From DAOPXV01 sp035352535 (lineage in GTDB: Bacteria > Muiribacteriota > UBA9980): a stretch of DNA of 25,881 nt. The number at the start of each line of letters is the position of its first letter. Position 1 is the first letter of the stretch. The notes under the pieces are model-generated. The model was not told the DNA's origin. It saw only the letters and a list, made by a program, of their open reading frames with translations, and ran no database searches. Positions 15,208 through 22,075 of this stretch are shown here, piece by piece. Location of the stretch: the NCBI GenBank assembly GCA_964545075.1, contig CAZJFS010000046.1, positions 1 through 25,881 of the forward strand, written 5' to 3'. A program made the translations under genes and the position numbers.

Positions 15208-16611
15208 ATGAAAAGCACGATTTACTGTTTTTTATTAATGAGTATCGCTATTATTTTTTTTATCGCGCTGAGCATTATTGATTTATCAGTTTCATTCGCC
15301 CAGGGGAAATCAAAGACTCCGGTCCCTCAAAAACAAGTATCTATTCCTCCGCCGTCTGAAGTAATAAAGATGAATCAGCGTCAAAATTATCAGCCGTCAA
15401 GCCATGAGCCTCCCGTTGCTCCGCTTACTGAAGAAGAGATCGGTAAATATAATGAACTTATTGGCCGGATCGATCGCGATATAATCATTTCCGGCCTTAA
15501 ATTCTCATTCAATATTTTCTCCGGCGCCGTCAAGCAAAACGATAAACCGAACACGTTCATTTCGCCATTTTCAGTTATGCAGGCGCTTTTGTTGACATAT
15601 AACGGCGCCGCCGGCGAAACGAAAACCGCCATGGAAAAAACATTTTACCTGGAAAATATCGATTCTGAAAAATTGGCCGCAACCAATATCGCTTTCAACA
15701 AACTGATTGAAAACATCGATCCGAAGGTAGAAATGAGCGTCGCCAACTCTGTTTGGACGAAAACAGGCCTTGCATTCAGCGAAGAATATTTGAAAAAAAA
15801 TACGCAGATATATAACGCCGAAGTTAAGTCGGTAGATTTTAAAAGCGCGGATGCGGTGCCGGCGATCAATAAGTGGGTATCCGACAAAACCCGCGGAAAG
15901 ATAAGTCCGGCCGTTGAGCGGTTGCCCGAAAATCTTACGGTGATGCTTATAAACGCAATATATTTCAAGGGCGCCTGGACGAGTAAATTCAACCCTGACA
16001 ACACCAGGGATGAAGATTTTAACGCGCCCGGCGGCGTTAAAAAAGTCAAGATGATGACGCAGGGCGGAAATTTCGAATACATGAAAAATGAAGAATTCCA
16101 GGCCATTAAAATGTATTACGGCGCGAGAAGGCGCGTAGCGATGTATCTATTTCTTCCCGTATCCGGTTCGGGCCTCGACAAATTCATAGCGGATCTCACA
16201 TATGATAACTGGAATAAATGGCTGTCGTCTTTCAGGGAACTTCCGGGAGCTATTTCAATGCCGCGTCTTAAAATGAGATATGAGATCACTTTGAATAAGC
16301 TCTTATGCGCGCTTGGCATGGGCGTCGCCTTTGAGCAGGGCAAGGCGGATTTTTCAAAGATGAGCGCTCTGGCCGAAAAATTAGACTTTTTTATAAGCCT
16401 TGTCATTCAGAAGACCTTCGTTGAAGTGAATGAAGAAGGGACTGAAGCGGCCGCCGTCACTATGGTTGGCGTCGAAGGTCGCGGAATGGCTCAAAAGGAG
16501 CCGGAGCCGTTCACTATGATAGTCGACCGGCCATATTTTTTTGCGATCGTAAATAATGACACGGGCCATATACTTTTCATGGGAGCCATCAACGACCCGG
16601 CCGCCGAATGA
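15208..16611 (+). CDS. Secreted serpin with predicted arginine at P1
   Basis: Serpins trap target proteases: cleavage of the exposed reactive loop springs it into a beta-sheet and deforms the enzyme. A 467-residue protein with an N-terminal signal or anchor segment (residues 5-30), a ~60-residue Pro/Gln/Lys-rich linker, then a full serpin domain. Family marks are FISPFSVMQALLLTYNGAAG, NAIYFKGAW, FVEVNEEGTEAAA and DRPYFFAIV. The hinge EEGTEAAA is of inhibitory type: small residues at P12-P10 and Thr at P14. Counting 17 residues from the hinge glutamate puts P1 at Arg425 (VEGR-GMAQ), predicting trypsin-like or arginine-specific targets. An AAGGAG site precedes the ATG. Probably co-transcribed with the cyclase 22 bases upstream. 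The target is unknown; the clostripain-family enzyme in this window is one candidate. Confidence 0.92.
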   Translation: MKSTIYCFLLMSIAIIFFIALSIIDLSVSFAQGKSKTPVPQKQVSIPPPSEVIKMNQRQNYQPSSHEPPVAPLTEEEIGKYNELIGRIDRDIIISGLKFSFNIFSGAVKQNDKPNTFISPFSVMQALLLTYNGAAGETKTAMEKTFYLENIDSEKLAATNIAFNKLIENIDPKVEMSVANSVWTKTGLAFSEEYLKKNTQIYNAEVKSVDFKSADAVPAINKWVSDKTRGKISPAVERLPENLTVMLINAIYFKGAWTSKFNPDNTRDEDFNAPGGVKKVKMMTQGGNFEYMKNEEFQAIKMYYGARRRVAMYLFLPVSGSGLDKFIADLTYDNWNKWLSSFRELPGAISMPRLKMRYEITLNKLLCALGMGVAFEQGKADFSKMSALAEKLDFFISLVIQKTFVEVNEEGTEAAAVTMVGVEGRGMAQKEPEPFTMIVDRPYFFAIVNNDTGHILFMGAINDPAAE

Positions 16612-16637
16612 CGCTTGCTGATGTCATAATTTTTTTA
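16608..16637 (+). terminator. Weak terminator-like hairpin after the serpin
   Basis: ATGAC (16608-16612) pairs with GTCAT (16623-16627) around a 10-base loop, followed closely by a run of T (16630-16636). The stem is only five pairs and overlaps the serpin stop codon, so this is tentative. Confidence 0.3.
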
Positions 16638-16720
16638 AGGCCGCGATCAAGCGCGAAATTTTCAATAGATATTTTAATAAAACCGTAATGATTTGATTGT
16701 TCAGAAAATCGAGGAAATTT

Positions 16721-17302
16721 ATGGATATAGAGATCAGGCAGGAACCAATTGAAATTTTGCCGGAATACGCAAAAATATCGATAGCTTTTCAGATAGAAAC
16801 GGTATTTGTGGTTGAGGCGATCAAAAATGGCCTTGGTGGAATTATTATGAGGGAAGAGAAGATCGAGAAACCATACCGCAAGAATTATGATGCTATTCCC
16901 GGAGAAGGCCCTGCCAGCTGGCCAAAGCAATGGGATATTTCAAAATGGGAAATAATATCGGCTTTTGCCGGCAGAAAACGTATCGGCGGCGCCCTTGTAG
17001 CATACGATACCCCCGGGTTGAATTTTTTGGACGGGCGTAAAGATATAGCCGGCCTCTGGGATATTCGAATAGATCAAGAATTTCGAGGGTGCGGCGTTGG
17101 ATCAAAATTATTTCAGCACGCCGTAATCTGCGCCCAAAAAAAAGGCTGCATATTTTTAAAGATCGAGACGCAGAACAATAACGTTTCAGCCTGCAAGTTT
17201 TATGCGCGGCAGGGGTGCGAACTCGGCGCGATAAACAGGCATGCTTACAAAGAACTTCCGGATGAAGCGCAGTTGATATGGTATAAATTTATTGGGGAAT
17301 AA
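16721..17302 (+). CDS. GNAT N-acetyltransferase, streptothricin acetyltransferase-like
   Basis: A 193-residue protein starting at ATG 16721 after GAGG; a TTG at 16697 would extend it without a better ribosome site. The acetyl-CoA-binding loop is EFRGCGVGSKLF (RGxGxG/A form) preceded by the LWDIRIDQ strand. The stretch IETQNNNVSACKFYARQGCE and the later HAYKELPDEAQLIWYKF closely follow the SatA/Sat4 group, which acetylates the beta-lysine of streptothricin antibiotics. The N-terminal ~75 residues also fit that group. The real substrate could be another amine; many chromosomal relatives are untested. It stands alone between the serpin and the toxin-antitoxin pair in an accessory-looking stretch. 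Confidence 0.8.
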   Translation: MDIEIRQEPIEILPEYAKISIAFQIETVFVVEAIKNGLGGIIMREEKIEKPYRKNYDAIPGEGPASWPKQWDISKWEIISAFAGRKRIGGALVAYDTPGLNFLDGRKDIAGLWDIRIDQEFRGCGVGSKLFQHAVICAQKKGCIFLKIETQNNNVSACKFYARQGCELGAINRHAYKELPDEAQLIWYKFIGE

Positions 17303-17340
17303 CAGCTGTTCTTAACAAGCTAAAAAAACATAAAAACAGT

Positions 17341-17373
17341 TTGACTTTTTAAAGTAATTACATTATAATTACT
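17341..17373 (+). promoter_or_regulatory. Promoter and operator-like palindrome of the toxin-antitoxin pair
   Basis: TTGACT (17341-17346), a 17-base spacer and TATAAT (17364-17369) form a strong sigma-70 promoter. An inverted repeat with perfect 8-base arms, AGTAATTA (17353-17360) and TAATTACT (17366-17373), covers the -10 box. This is where an AbrB-type antitoxin would bind to repress its own operon. Confidence 0.8.
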
Positions 17374-17388
17374 ATAGAGGTGATTATT

Positions 17389-17637
17389 ATGAGGGCTAAT
17401 ATAATTAAAATAGGCAATTCCCAAGGCATCCGCATACCAAAAACAGTGCTTCAGCAATGCGATATTCAGAAAGAAGTCGATATTGAAATCAAAGGAAACC
17501 TGATCATATTGAAGCCTTTGCATAAAAAAGCACGTGAAGGCTGGAGCGAGGCTTTTAAGCAGATGAAAAAGAACAAAGACGATAAATTACTCATAGATGA
17601 TAACATCGATTTACAAATGGAGAATTGGAAATGGTAG
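17389..17637 (+). CDS. Antitoxin, AbrB/MazE-like DNA-binding protein
   Basis: An 82-residue protein starting at ATG 17389, with AGAGG six to eight bases upstream; a GTG at 17380 overlaps that ribosome site and is rejected. The N-terminal swapped-hairpin domain is clear: IIKIGNSQGIRIPKTVLQQC, as in MazE/SpoVT-AbrB proteins, which bind DNA as dimers. The C-terminal ~35 residues are charged and probably disordered until bound to the toxin, including an acidic DDNIDLQMENW tail. The downstream toxin gene overlaps its last codons. It is expected to neutralise the toxin and repress the shared promoter through the palindrome at 17353-17373. Confidence 0.88.
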   Translation: MRANIIKIGNSQGIRIPKTVLQQCDIQKEVDIEIKGNLIILKPLHKKAREGWSEAFKQMKKNKDDKLLIDDNIDLQMENWKW

Positions 17638-17954
17638 CAAAGCAATACGACATTTTTTTAATATCCCTTGATCCTACGCTTGGCCATGAAATAAATAAGA
17701 CAAGGCCATGCTTGATAGTTTCACCCGATGAAATCAATGATAATATAGGCACCGTTATAGTAGCGCCAATGACGACAAAATCGTTTATATATCCGACCAG
17801 AATTCCAGTTAATTTTGACGGCAAAAAGGGATTGATAATTCTGGATCAGATAAGAACTATTGATAAAAGACGGCTCGTTAAAAAACTAGGCGTATTAGAC
17901 AAGGACACGGTTTTAAAAGTTAAAAATATCTTAAAAGAAATGCTTGTTGATTAA
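17631..17954 (+). CDS. Toxin, MazF/PemK-like endoribonuclease
   Basis: A 107-residue protein, the usual length of the family. ATG 17631 is chosen over the TTG at 17625 because GGAG lies eight bases before it and the overlap ATGGTAG with the antitoxin stop implies coupled translation. Family marks: YDIFLISLDPTLGHEINKTR (the GxEIxKxRP loop with its basic active-site residue), PCLIVSPDEINDNIGTVIVA, TRIPV and LDQIRTIDKRRL. MazF enzymes cut RNA at short specific sequences; the site cannot be predicted here. No truncation is seen, so the pair should be functional. Confidence 0.9.
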   Translation: MVAKQYDIFLISLDPTLGHEINKTRPCLIVSPDEINDNIGTVIVAPMTTKSFIYPTRIPVNFDGKKGLIILDQIRTIDKRRLVKKLGVLDKDTVLKVKNILKEMLVD

Positions 17955-17988
17955 GTTCTCGTTAAATCTATCGCGCCATGCTTATCTT

Positions 17989-18093
17989 TTATTCTCCAAG
18001 TTTCCCGGTTATCGAGTCTATTTTTAGTTTTAGCAGCGCAAATTTTTCGTAATTTTTTTCGCTCCATTCGTCGATTTCATTTTTATCTTCTTT
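17989..18093 (-). pseudogene. Short coding remnant directly after the cupin gene
   Basis: In frame with the cupin gene, immediately after its TAA stop, 34 sense codons follow and end with TAA at 17989-17991. They include NEIDEWSEKNYEKFALLKLK, which looks like protein and not chance. The cupin itself ends normally for its family (IVD), so this is more likely the tail of another, lost gene fused there by a deletion. There is no start codon and the origin is not recognised. Confidence 0.35.
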
Positions 18094-18423
18094 TTAATCG
18101 ACGATCAAAAGCCTGACCCCGTTCACGGTTGATGATCTATGGGCTTCGGCATTATCAGATACTATGTAACACATGCCTTTTGTAAGTTCGTGTTTTCTTC
18201 CATCCTTCAGAAGTGTCGTGAATCCTCCATCTAAAACATATACTACATGGCCTTTTTCGCACCAATGATCGGCCGTATAACCCGGAGAATATTCAACTAT
18301 CCTGAATCTGACGTTCCCCTTCTTGAAGATCTTCCAATAAGCTTTTCCCGTATCTCCGCTATGTTCTTCAGCGACCAGATCATCCGGGGTGAATACTTCA
18401 AATGGTATATCTTTAATTTCCAT
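18094..18423 (-). CDS. DHCW-motif cupin-fold protein
   Basis: A 109-residue small beta-barrel protein. The start is taken at ATG 18423 (MEIKDIPFEV), where GAGG lies just upstream. The upstream ATG at 18477 would add 18 basic residues with no ribosome site. Family marks are KAYWKIFKKGNVRFRIVEYS, PGYTADHWCEKGHVVYVLDG and DNAEAHRSST, ending in LLIVD as the family does. The DHWC motif near residue 56 and the later His form the probable metal pocket. The molecular role of the family is not known. It is convergent with the toxin gene. Confidence 0.85.
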   Translation of the reverse strand: MEIKDIPFEVFTPDDLVAEEHSGDTGKAYWKIFKKGNVRFRIVEYSPGYTADHWCEKGHVVYVLDGGFTTLLKDGRKHELTKGMCYIVSDNAEAHRSSTVNGVRLLIVD

Positions 18424-18481
18424 ATTTCCTCTCTTTGAATTCGATTTTTTTATAAACGCTTTTTCCGTAAAATTCATCGGC

Positions 18482-18687
18482 TTAAATCTTTTTCCCGACG
18501 ACCATAATATGTGAACTCACGACGATAAGCGAAGGTTCGCTCTCCATTTTTTGGATCATGTCCAGTTCTCGTCAACTTTGAAATAATCCACGAACCATTC
18601 GATAAGATAGACCGGCGACGAAAGAATGATGCAATCCGCTTCGATAAGGCGCGGATATAGCTTCGTCATGTCATCCTTGTAAAAAAC
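18482..18687 (-). pseudogene. Chimeric gene remnant: flavodoxin-like middle joined to an unrelated-looking tail, frameshifted
   Basis: Directly after the VOC gene's stop, and in frame with it, comes KDDMTKLYPRLIEADCIILS and then SPVY. This is the 'KDDM-x-Y-L-EADxIIxxSPVY' stretch of NADPH-dependent FMN reductases, so that gene's first third is missing. It runs into LIEWFVDYFKVDENW and then needs one added base near 18561 to continue as DMIQKMESEPSLIVVSSHIM and VVGKKI with a stop at 18482. This tail reads more like the end of a class I methyltransferase than a flavodoxin. It is clearly non-functional as read. The origin of the tail is uncertain. Confidence 0.5.
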
Positions 18688-19110
18688 TTACAATTTCAAA
18701 TTTTCGTTTTCATCGAATTCCCAGAATGGATTAAACGCTACTTCGAATAAATGTCCGTCAAGGTCTCTGAAATATCCGCTGTACCCGCCCCAGAAAACTT
18801 TCTGCGCCGGTTTGATGATTTTCGCCCCTAATTTTTCAACTTCCGCCAGGACCTCATCGACCTCTTTTTCCGATTTGGCGTTATAGGATATTGTCAGGCC
18901 GGAAAATTCAGAGCGGGTATTTTTTACCGTCGCATCGTCCGCGAGGTCCTGCCTTGAATACAGCGCCAGCGTGATTCCGCCTAAAGCAAACAAAGCAAGC
19001 CCGTCCATACTGGATTTTGATTTTTTCCAGCCCAGCCCCTTTTCATAAAAATTTACCGACTTTTCAAAATCATCTACTCCGAGGGTAATCAAGTTTAATT
19101 TTTGCCTCAT
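18688..19110 (-). CDS. VOC-fold (glyoxalase/bleomycin-resistance type) protein
   Basis: A 140-residue protein beginning LNLITLGVDDFEKSVNFYEK with GLGW, the usual opening of the vicinal-oxygen-chelate fold. Two beta-alpha-beta-beta-beta modules follow, the second containing EVLAEVEKLGAKIIKP and ending YFRDLDGHLFEVAFNPFW. The terminal glutamate, a metal ligand in active members, is present; the N-terminal ligand position is not clearly a His. The function could be detoxification, drug binding or something else. A near-perfect ribosome site, AAGGAGG, lies seven bases before the ATG. Remnants of a flavodoxin-type gene follow its stop. Confidence 0.87.
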   Translation of the reverse strand: MRQKLNLITLGVDDFEKSVNFYEKGLGWKKSKSSMDGLALFALGGITLALYSRQDLADDATVKNTRSEFSGLTISYNAKSEKEVDEVLAEVEKLGAKIIKPAQKVFWGGYSGYFRDLDGHLFEVAFNPFWEFDENENLKL

Positions 19111-19329
19111 TTTTCCGCCTCCTTAATATTCATAGCGCCCTGATTTATAAATACCAATGTTAAATGCTTTTATGCCCCTTCAAGCCGGCATATCTGAAAT
19201 AATATCATATTTGAGCTTATATTGTAAACAAATTATGAAACTTTAGGATATAGTAAAATCATAAATCCGCTATTAAAAAACCCTTTTTTATGTTAAAATC
19301 AACTGAAAAAACAGGATGAAAAAACCTCC

Positions 19330-20049
19330 ATGATCAAATGCCCTTCATGCGGCCATAAAAATAAAGATAATACAAAATTCTGCCCGGAATGCGGTTTTAA
19401 ATCAGCCGCGAGCAAAAACTCATCGAGCTTGCCTTCAGAGTTTTCCGTTGCATCTTCCGGCGCCGCCATCGAATCGGAACACGGAAATGTTATCAAATAC
19501 GAAGGTGACTGCATAATGGCTTCTTTTGGAATAAGTGAGAGTAATGAACTGGACCCTTCTTATTCCTGCTATGCGGCGCTTAAAATGCAGCGGGAACTTT
19601 CAAATTTCAGTGAAGTTTTAAAAAAAGCCAGGGGCTTCGAATTAAAAATGCGCATCGGAATCCATACGGGCCGGGCTGTTGTCGGCCTGATCGGCGGCAG
19701 GCTGGATATCATGGGCGACGCGGTGAATATTGCCGCGCGCATGGAGCCGAACGCCGGGATCGGAAAGATAATGATCACATCCGATATGGCGAAACAGTTG
19801 AAAGGGCGGTTTTTATTAGAACGGCTTGAACCTGTAAATGTGAAGGGTAAAGATGAACCGATCCAGGTTTATAATGTCATAGATAAATCGGAGATCAGAT
19901 CGCGCCTGATACTGGAGCGCCGGACTGAAATGGGGTCGGGCGTGAAAATGATCGAAGCTTCCGCAAAGGCGGCGTATCCATCTTTACTCGCAACGCTTTA
20001 TGAAAACTGGGGCGTATTTTACATATATAAGGAAAGGCGAATATGTTAA
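19330..20049 (+). pseudogene. Decayed zinc-ribbon/class III cyclase gene, N-terminal part
   Basis: Residues 4-21 are a zinc ribbon (Cys4, Cys7, Cys18, Cys21). The following domain is the second half of a class III cyclase: VIKYEGDCIMASFG, LKMRIGIHTGRAVVGLIGG and IMGDAVNIAARMEP are intact. The first third of the cyclase, with the FSDxxGFT metal aspartate, is missing. After the cyclase (IQVYNVIDKSEIRSR) the frame jumps to a TPR-like region (AYPSLLATLYENWGVFYIY). Relatives have a large ATPase domain between these parts. The frame then breaks near 20035 and stops at 20049. So there are at least three lesions: two in-frame losses and one frameshift. The product, if made, could not be an active cyclase. 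Confidence 0.75.
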
Positions 20050-20290
20050 GGCTTCGGATCATTTTAAAAGGGCTTTTACTCTTGCGGAAGAGATCGGATA
20101 TCTTTTCTGCATGGGTAACTGCATGAAAGGGCTTGGAAATATATGCGTTCGTGAAGATGATCGCGAAAAGGCGTTAAATTATTACGACCAGGCTTTGAAA
20201 TTATATGAAAGATCGGGCAGCGTCGCCGAAGCGAATAATTTTAAAAAAATTACCAACACTTTGAATTCCTCGTCCGTCATATTAGTGTAA
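20000..20290 (+). pseudogene. TPR C-terminal part of the decayed zinc-ribbon/cyclase gene
   Basis: Continues the preceding gene in the next frame from about 20035. It holds two TPR units: GEYVKASDHFKRAFTLAEEI and, after MGNCMKGLGNICV, DREKALNYYDQALKLYERSG. Removing one base in the A/G-rich stretch near 20030-20038 would join the halves. The nominal ATG at 20000 has no ribosome site and lies in the shadow of the other frame. Confidence 0.7.
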
Positions 20291-20312
20291 AAAGTTTTGG
20301 AGCGGTAAAAAA

Positions 20313-20795
20313 ATGGTAATAGTCGAAGAATTATATGACAGGTATTATAATCAGTTGAAACGCTTCGCGCTCGGCATAACGCGCGATATGAACCAGGCCG
20401 AGGAACTCGTTCAGGAAACGTTCGTAAGGGCCACATCGAACGTCGACTTGCTCAATATCCTGCCCGAATATAAACGCCGGTCATGGCTTTTCAGCGTTCT
20501 GAAAAATTATAATACCGACCTTATGCGCAGATCTAGATTCGAAGAGATCTACGATGAGAACCTCGAGCTGGAAAGCGCGTGCGGCAATCCGGATTCAAAA
20601 CTGGACGCCATGGAAATGCTTTCAAAACTTCCGCAAAACCTTCACGATATCGTTTTCAAGCGGTACTGGCTTGATATGATGAGCGCTGAGATCGCTCAAA
20701 CGCTTTCTATTCCCGATTCTACGGTGCGCTACCATTTGCGAACCGCCATAAACTTTTTAAGATTAAAAAATAAAATTAATATGGAGGAAAAATAA
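20313..20795 (+). CDS. ECF-like RNA polymerase sigma factor
   Basis: A 160-residue protein with only the two core sigma regions. Region 2 is at about residues 5-75: LYDRYYNQLKRFALGI, then AEELVQETFVRA, and RSWLFSVLKNYNTDLMRR in region 2.4. Region 4 is at about 105-155: LPQNLHDIVFKRYWLDMMSA and the helix-turn-helix IAQTLSIPDSTVRYHLRTAI. It directs RNA polymerase to a special promoter set. GGAGCGG lies upstream of the ATG. It is followed after one base by the repeat protein, whose ribosome site (GGAGG) is inside the last sigma codons, so the two are translationally coupled. No anti-sigma factor of a known type is adjacent. Its own promoter was not identified. Confidence 0.88.
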   Translation: MVIVEELYDRYYNQLKRFALGITRDMNQAEELVQETFVRATSNVDLLNILPEYKRRSWLFSVLKNYNTDLMRRSRFEEIYDENLELESACGNPDSKLDAMEMLSKLPQNLHDIVFKRYWLDMMSAEIAQTLSIPDSTVRYHLRTAINFLRLKNKINMEEK

Positions 20796-20796
20796 T

Positions 20797-21999
20797 ATGA
20801 CAAAGCGTAATATAAACAATATAGGCGTACTGGACATAAGAAGCGCCACGGAACAGACGATCGGCGAGATCGGTAAAATTGGAAACGTCGGCACCGTCAT
20901 ATCGAGCCCTGAAACATCTCATTTACTTTCGAAAGTTTCAATAGGAAACATGGGTTCATCGGTCGTATTGACGAAAGATTATGAAATGTTCACCGGTAAA
21001 TTGGAACTTACGCCCGAATATCTTGGCAAACTTTCAAAACCTTTATATTTATACGTTACCGGCAAAATTTTTATAAGGGAAAACGTCCTTATCGAAGATA
21101 TAGAAAAAGGCATCGGCGGACTTATAATCACCGGCAAAATTATCTGTCCTGAAAAACTCACGCCGATAGTCCAGTCAAAGATCGTCAATCAGACGGGGAA
21201 ATTTGTTTCTTATTCAAACAACTCTTCTTTTATAAGCGGCCCGTGCGTTTTGACCGACGCTTTCCTGCGCTCTCTCAAACCGTCCTCGAATCTTTTTATA
21301 GACGGTAAACTTAAAGTGGTAGGAAATATTGACAAACAACTTATAGAAGAAAAACTTGATAAGGTCGAAGCGTCCGGCAAAATCATTATAGATGAGCAAT
21401 ATTCGGAGATCATGAACCGCAAGATCAAAGGCGCGGCGAAGTGCGAGATCATGCCGCAGGGCTGTCTTTATCTCGAAGATGAGCTTGTAATTGATTCGGT
21501 TTCCATAAAAAAATTCAGCAATGCGAAACTCTATACCGACTTGATGATCACGTTCAAGGACGACGTCAGGCCCGAAATGCTGCAAACTCGTATAAGTTCA
21601 ATAAAAACGACCGGCGTGATAGTATGCGGCGAAGAGCTCAGGGAATCGATCGTCAATATCTGCGAGGGTTTTTCAACAACGGTCCTTTACCATTCAGGCA
21701 AGCACATAATGGTCGAGGATGAATATGAACTCGATTCATCGGAGCTTGAATTCTCGGAAGGCAAAGTTACGATAATGGTCATGGGCGAACTTACCATAGG
21801 AACGGATGTGGCCCCGGAATTGTTACTCGAAAAAGTTGAGTTTATCGATAATTTTGGCGAGATAACCGCTGATCCGAGGCAGATCGGGGCAATTAAAAAT
21901 AAACTGCGTACGAATAAGGGCGAGATAATAAACAACAAAAAAGTTGAAAATACCGATGACGACGTTTTATTATCGAACGCCGGATATCTCAAACTGTAA
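20797..21999 (+). CDS. Repeat protein of unknown function coupled to the sigma factor
   Basis: A 400-residue protein with no signal peptide or membrane segment, so cytoplasmic. Residues 1-60 form a cap rich in 'IGNVGT' and 'IGNMGSS' turns. Then four units of ~80 residues follow: about 71-151, 152-230, 231-310 and 311-382. Each has the order: short helix or strand, LyV-x-GK-I/L strand pair, a helix with 'xxxIExKI', another GKII strand pair, a helix, and GKxxxY. The strands every ~20-25 residues suggest an elongated beta-rich solid. I recognise no named domain; similar proteins next to sigma factors exist in some Firmicutes as far as I recall, but I cannot verify it. Translational coupling to the sigma gene suggests equal amounts, as for a partner or regulator. 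Confidence 0.75.
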   Translation: MTKRNINNIGVLDIRSATEQTIGEIGKIGNVGTVISSPETSHLLSKVSIGNMGSSVVLTKDYEMFTGKLELTPEYLGKLSKPLYLYVTGKIFIRENVLIEDIEKGIGGLIITGKIICPEKLTPIVQSKIVNQTGKFVSYSNNSSFISGPCVLTDAFLRSLKPSSNLFIDGKLKVVGNIDKQLIEEKLDKVEASGKIIIDEQYSEIMNRKIKGAAKCEIMPQGCLYLEDELVIDSVSIKKFSNAKLYTDLMITFKDDVRPEMLQTRISSIKTTGVIVCGEELRESIVNICEGFSTTVLYHSGKHIMVEDEYELDSSELEFSEGKVTIMVMGELTIGTDVAPELLLEKVEFIDNFGEITADPRQIGAIKNKLRTNKGEIINNKKVENTDDDVLLSNAGYLKL

Positions 22000-22075
22000 A
22001 AAGCTTATCTGATCGAAACCTCCACATTAATATTAGAATGCGAATTAGTATAAATTTAATTTCAGGAGGAATGAA

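Noticed and set aside
15645..16406. Minus-strand frames of 96-153 codons opposite the serpin
   Set aside because: They are shadows of an unmistakable serpin gene with intact motifs.
17301..17340. The palindrome AACAGCTGTT after the GNAT gene as a terminator or attachment site
   Set aside because: It is followed by an A-run and not a T-run, and no matching second copy was seen.
16721..19110. An integron cassette array
   Set aside because: The gene types fit, but the genes face in both directions, the toxin-antitoxin pair has its own promoter, and no attC-like paired cores were found between genes.
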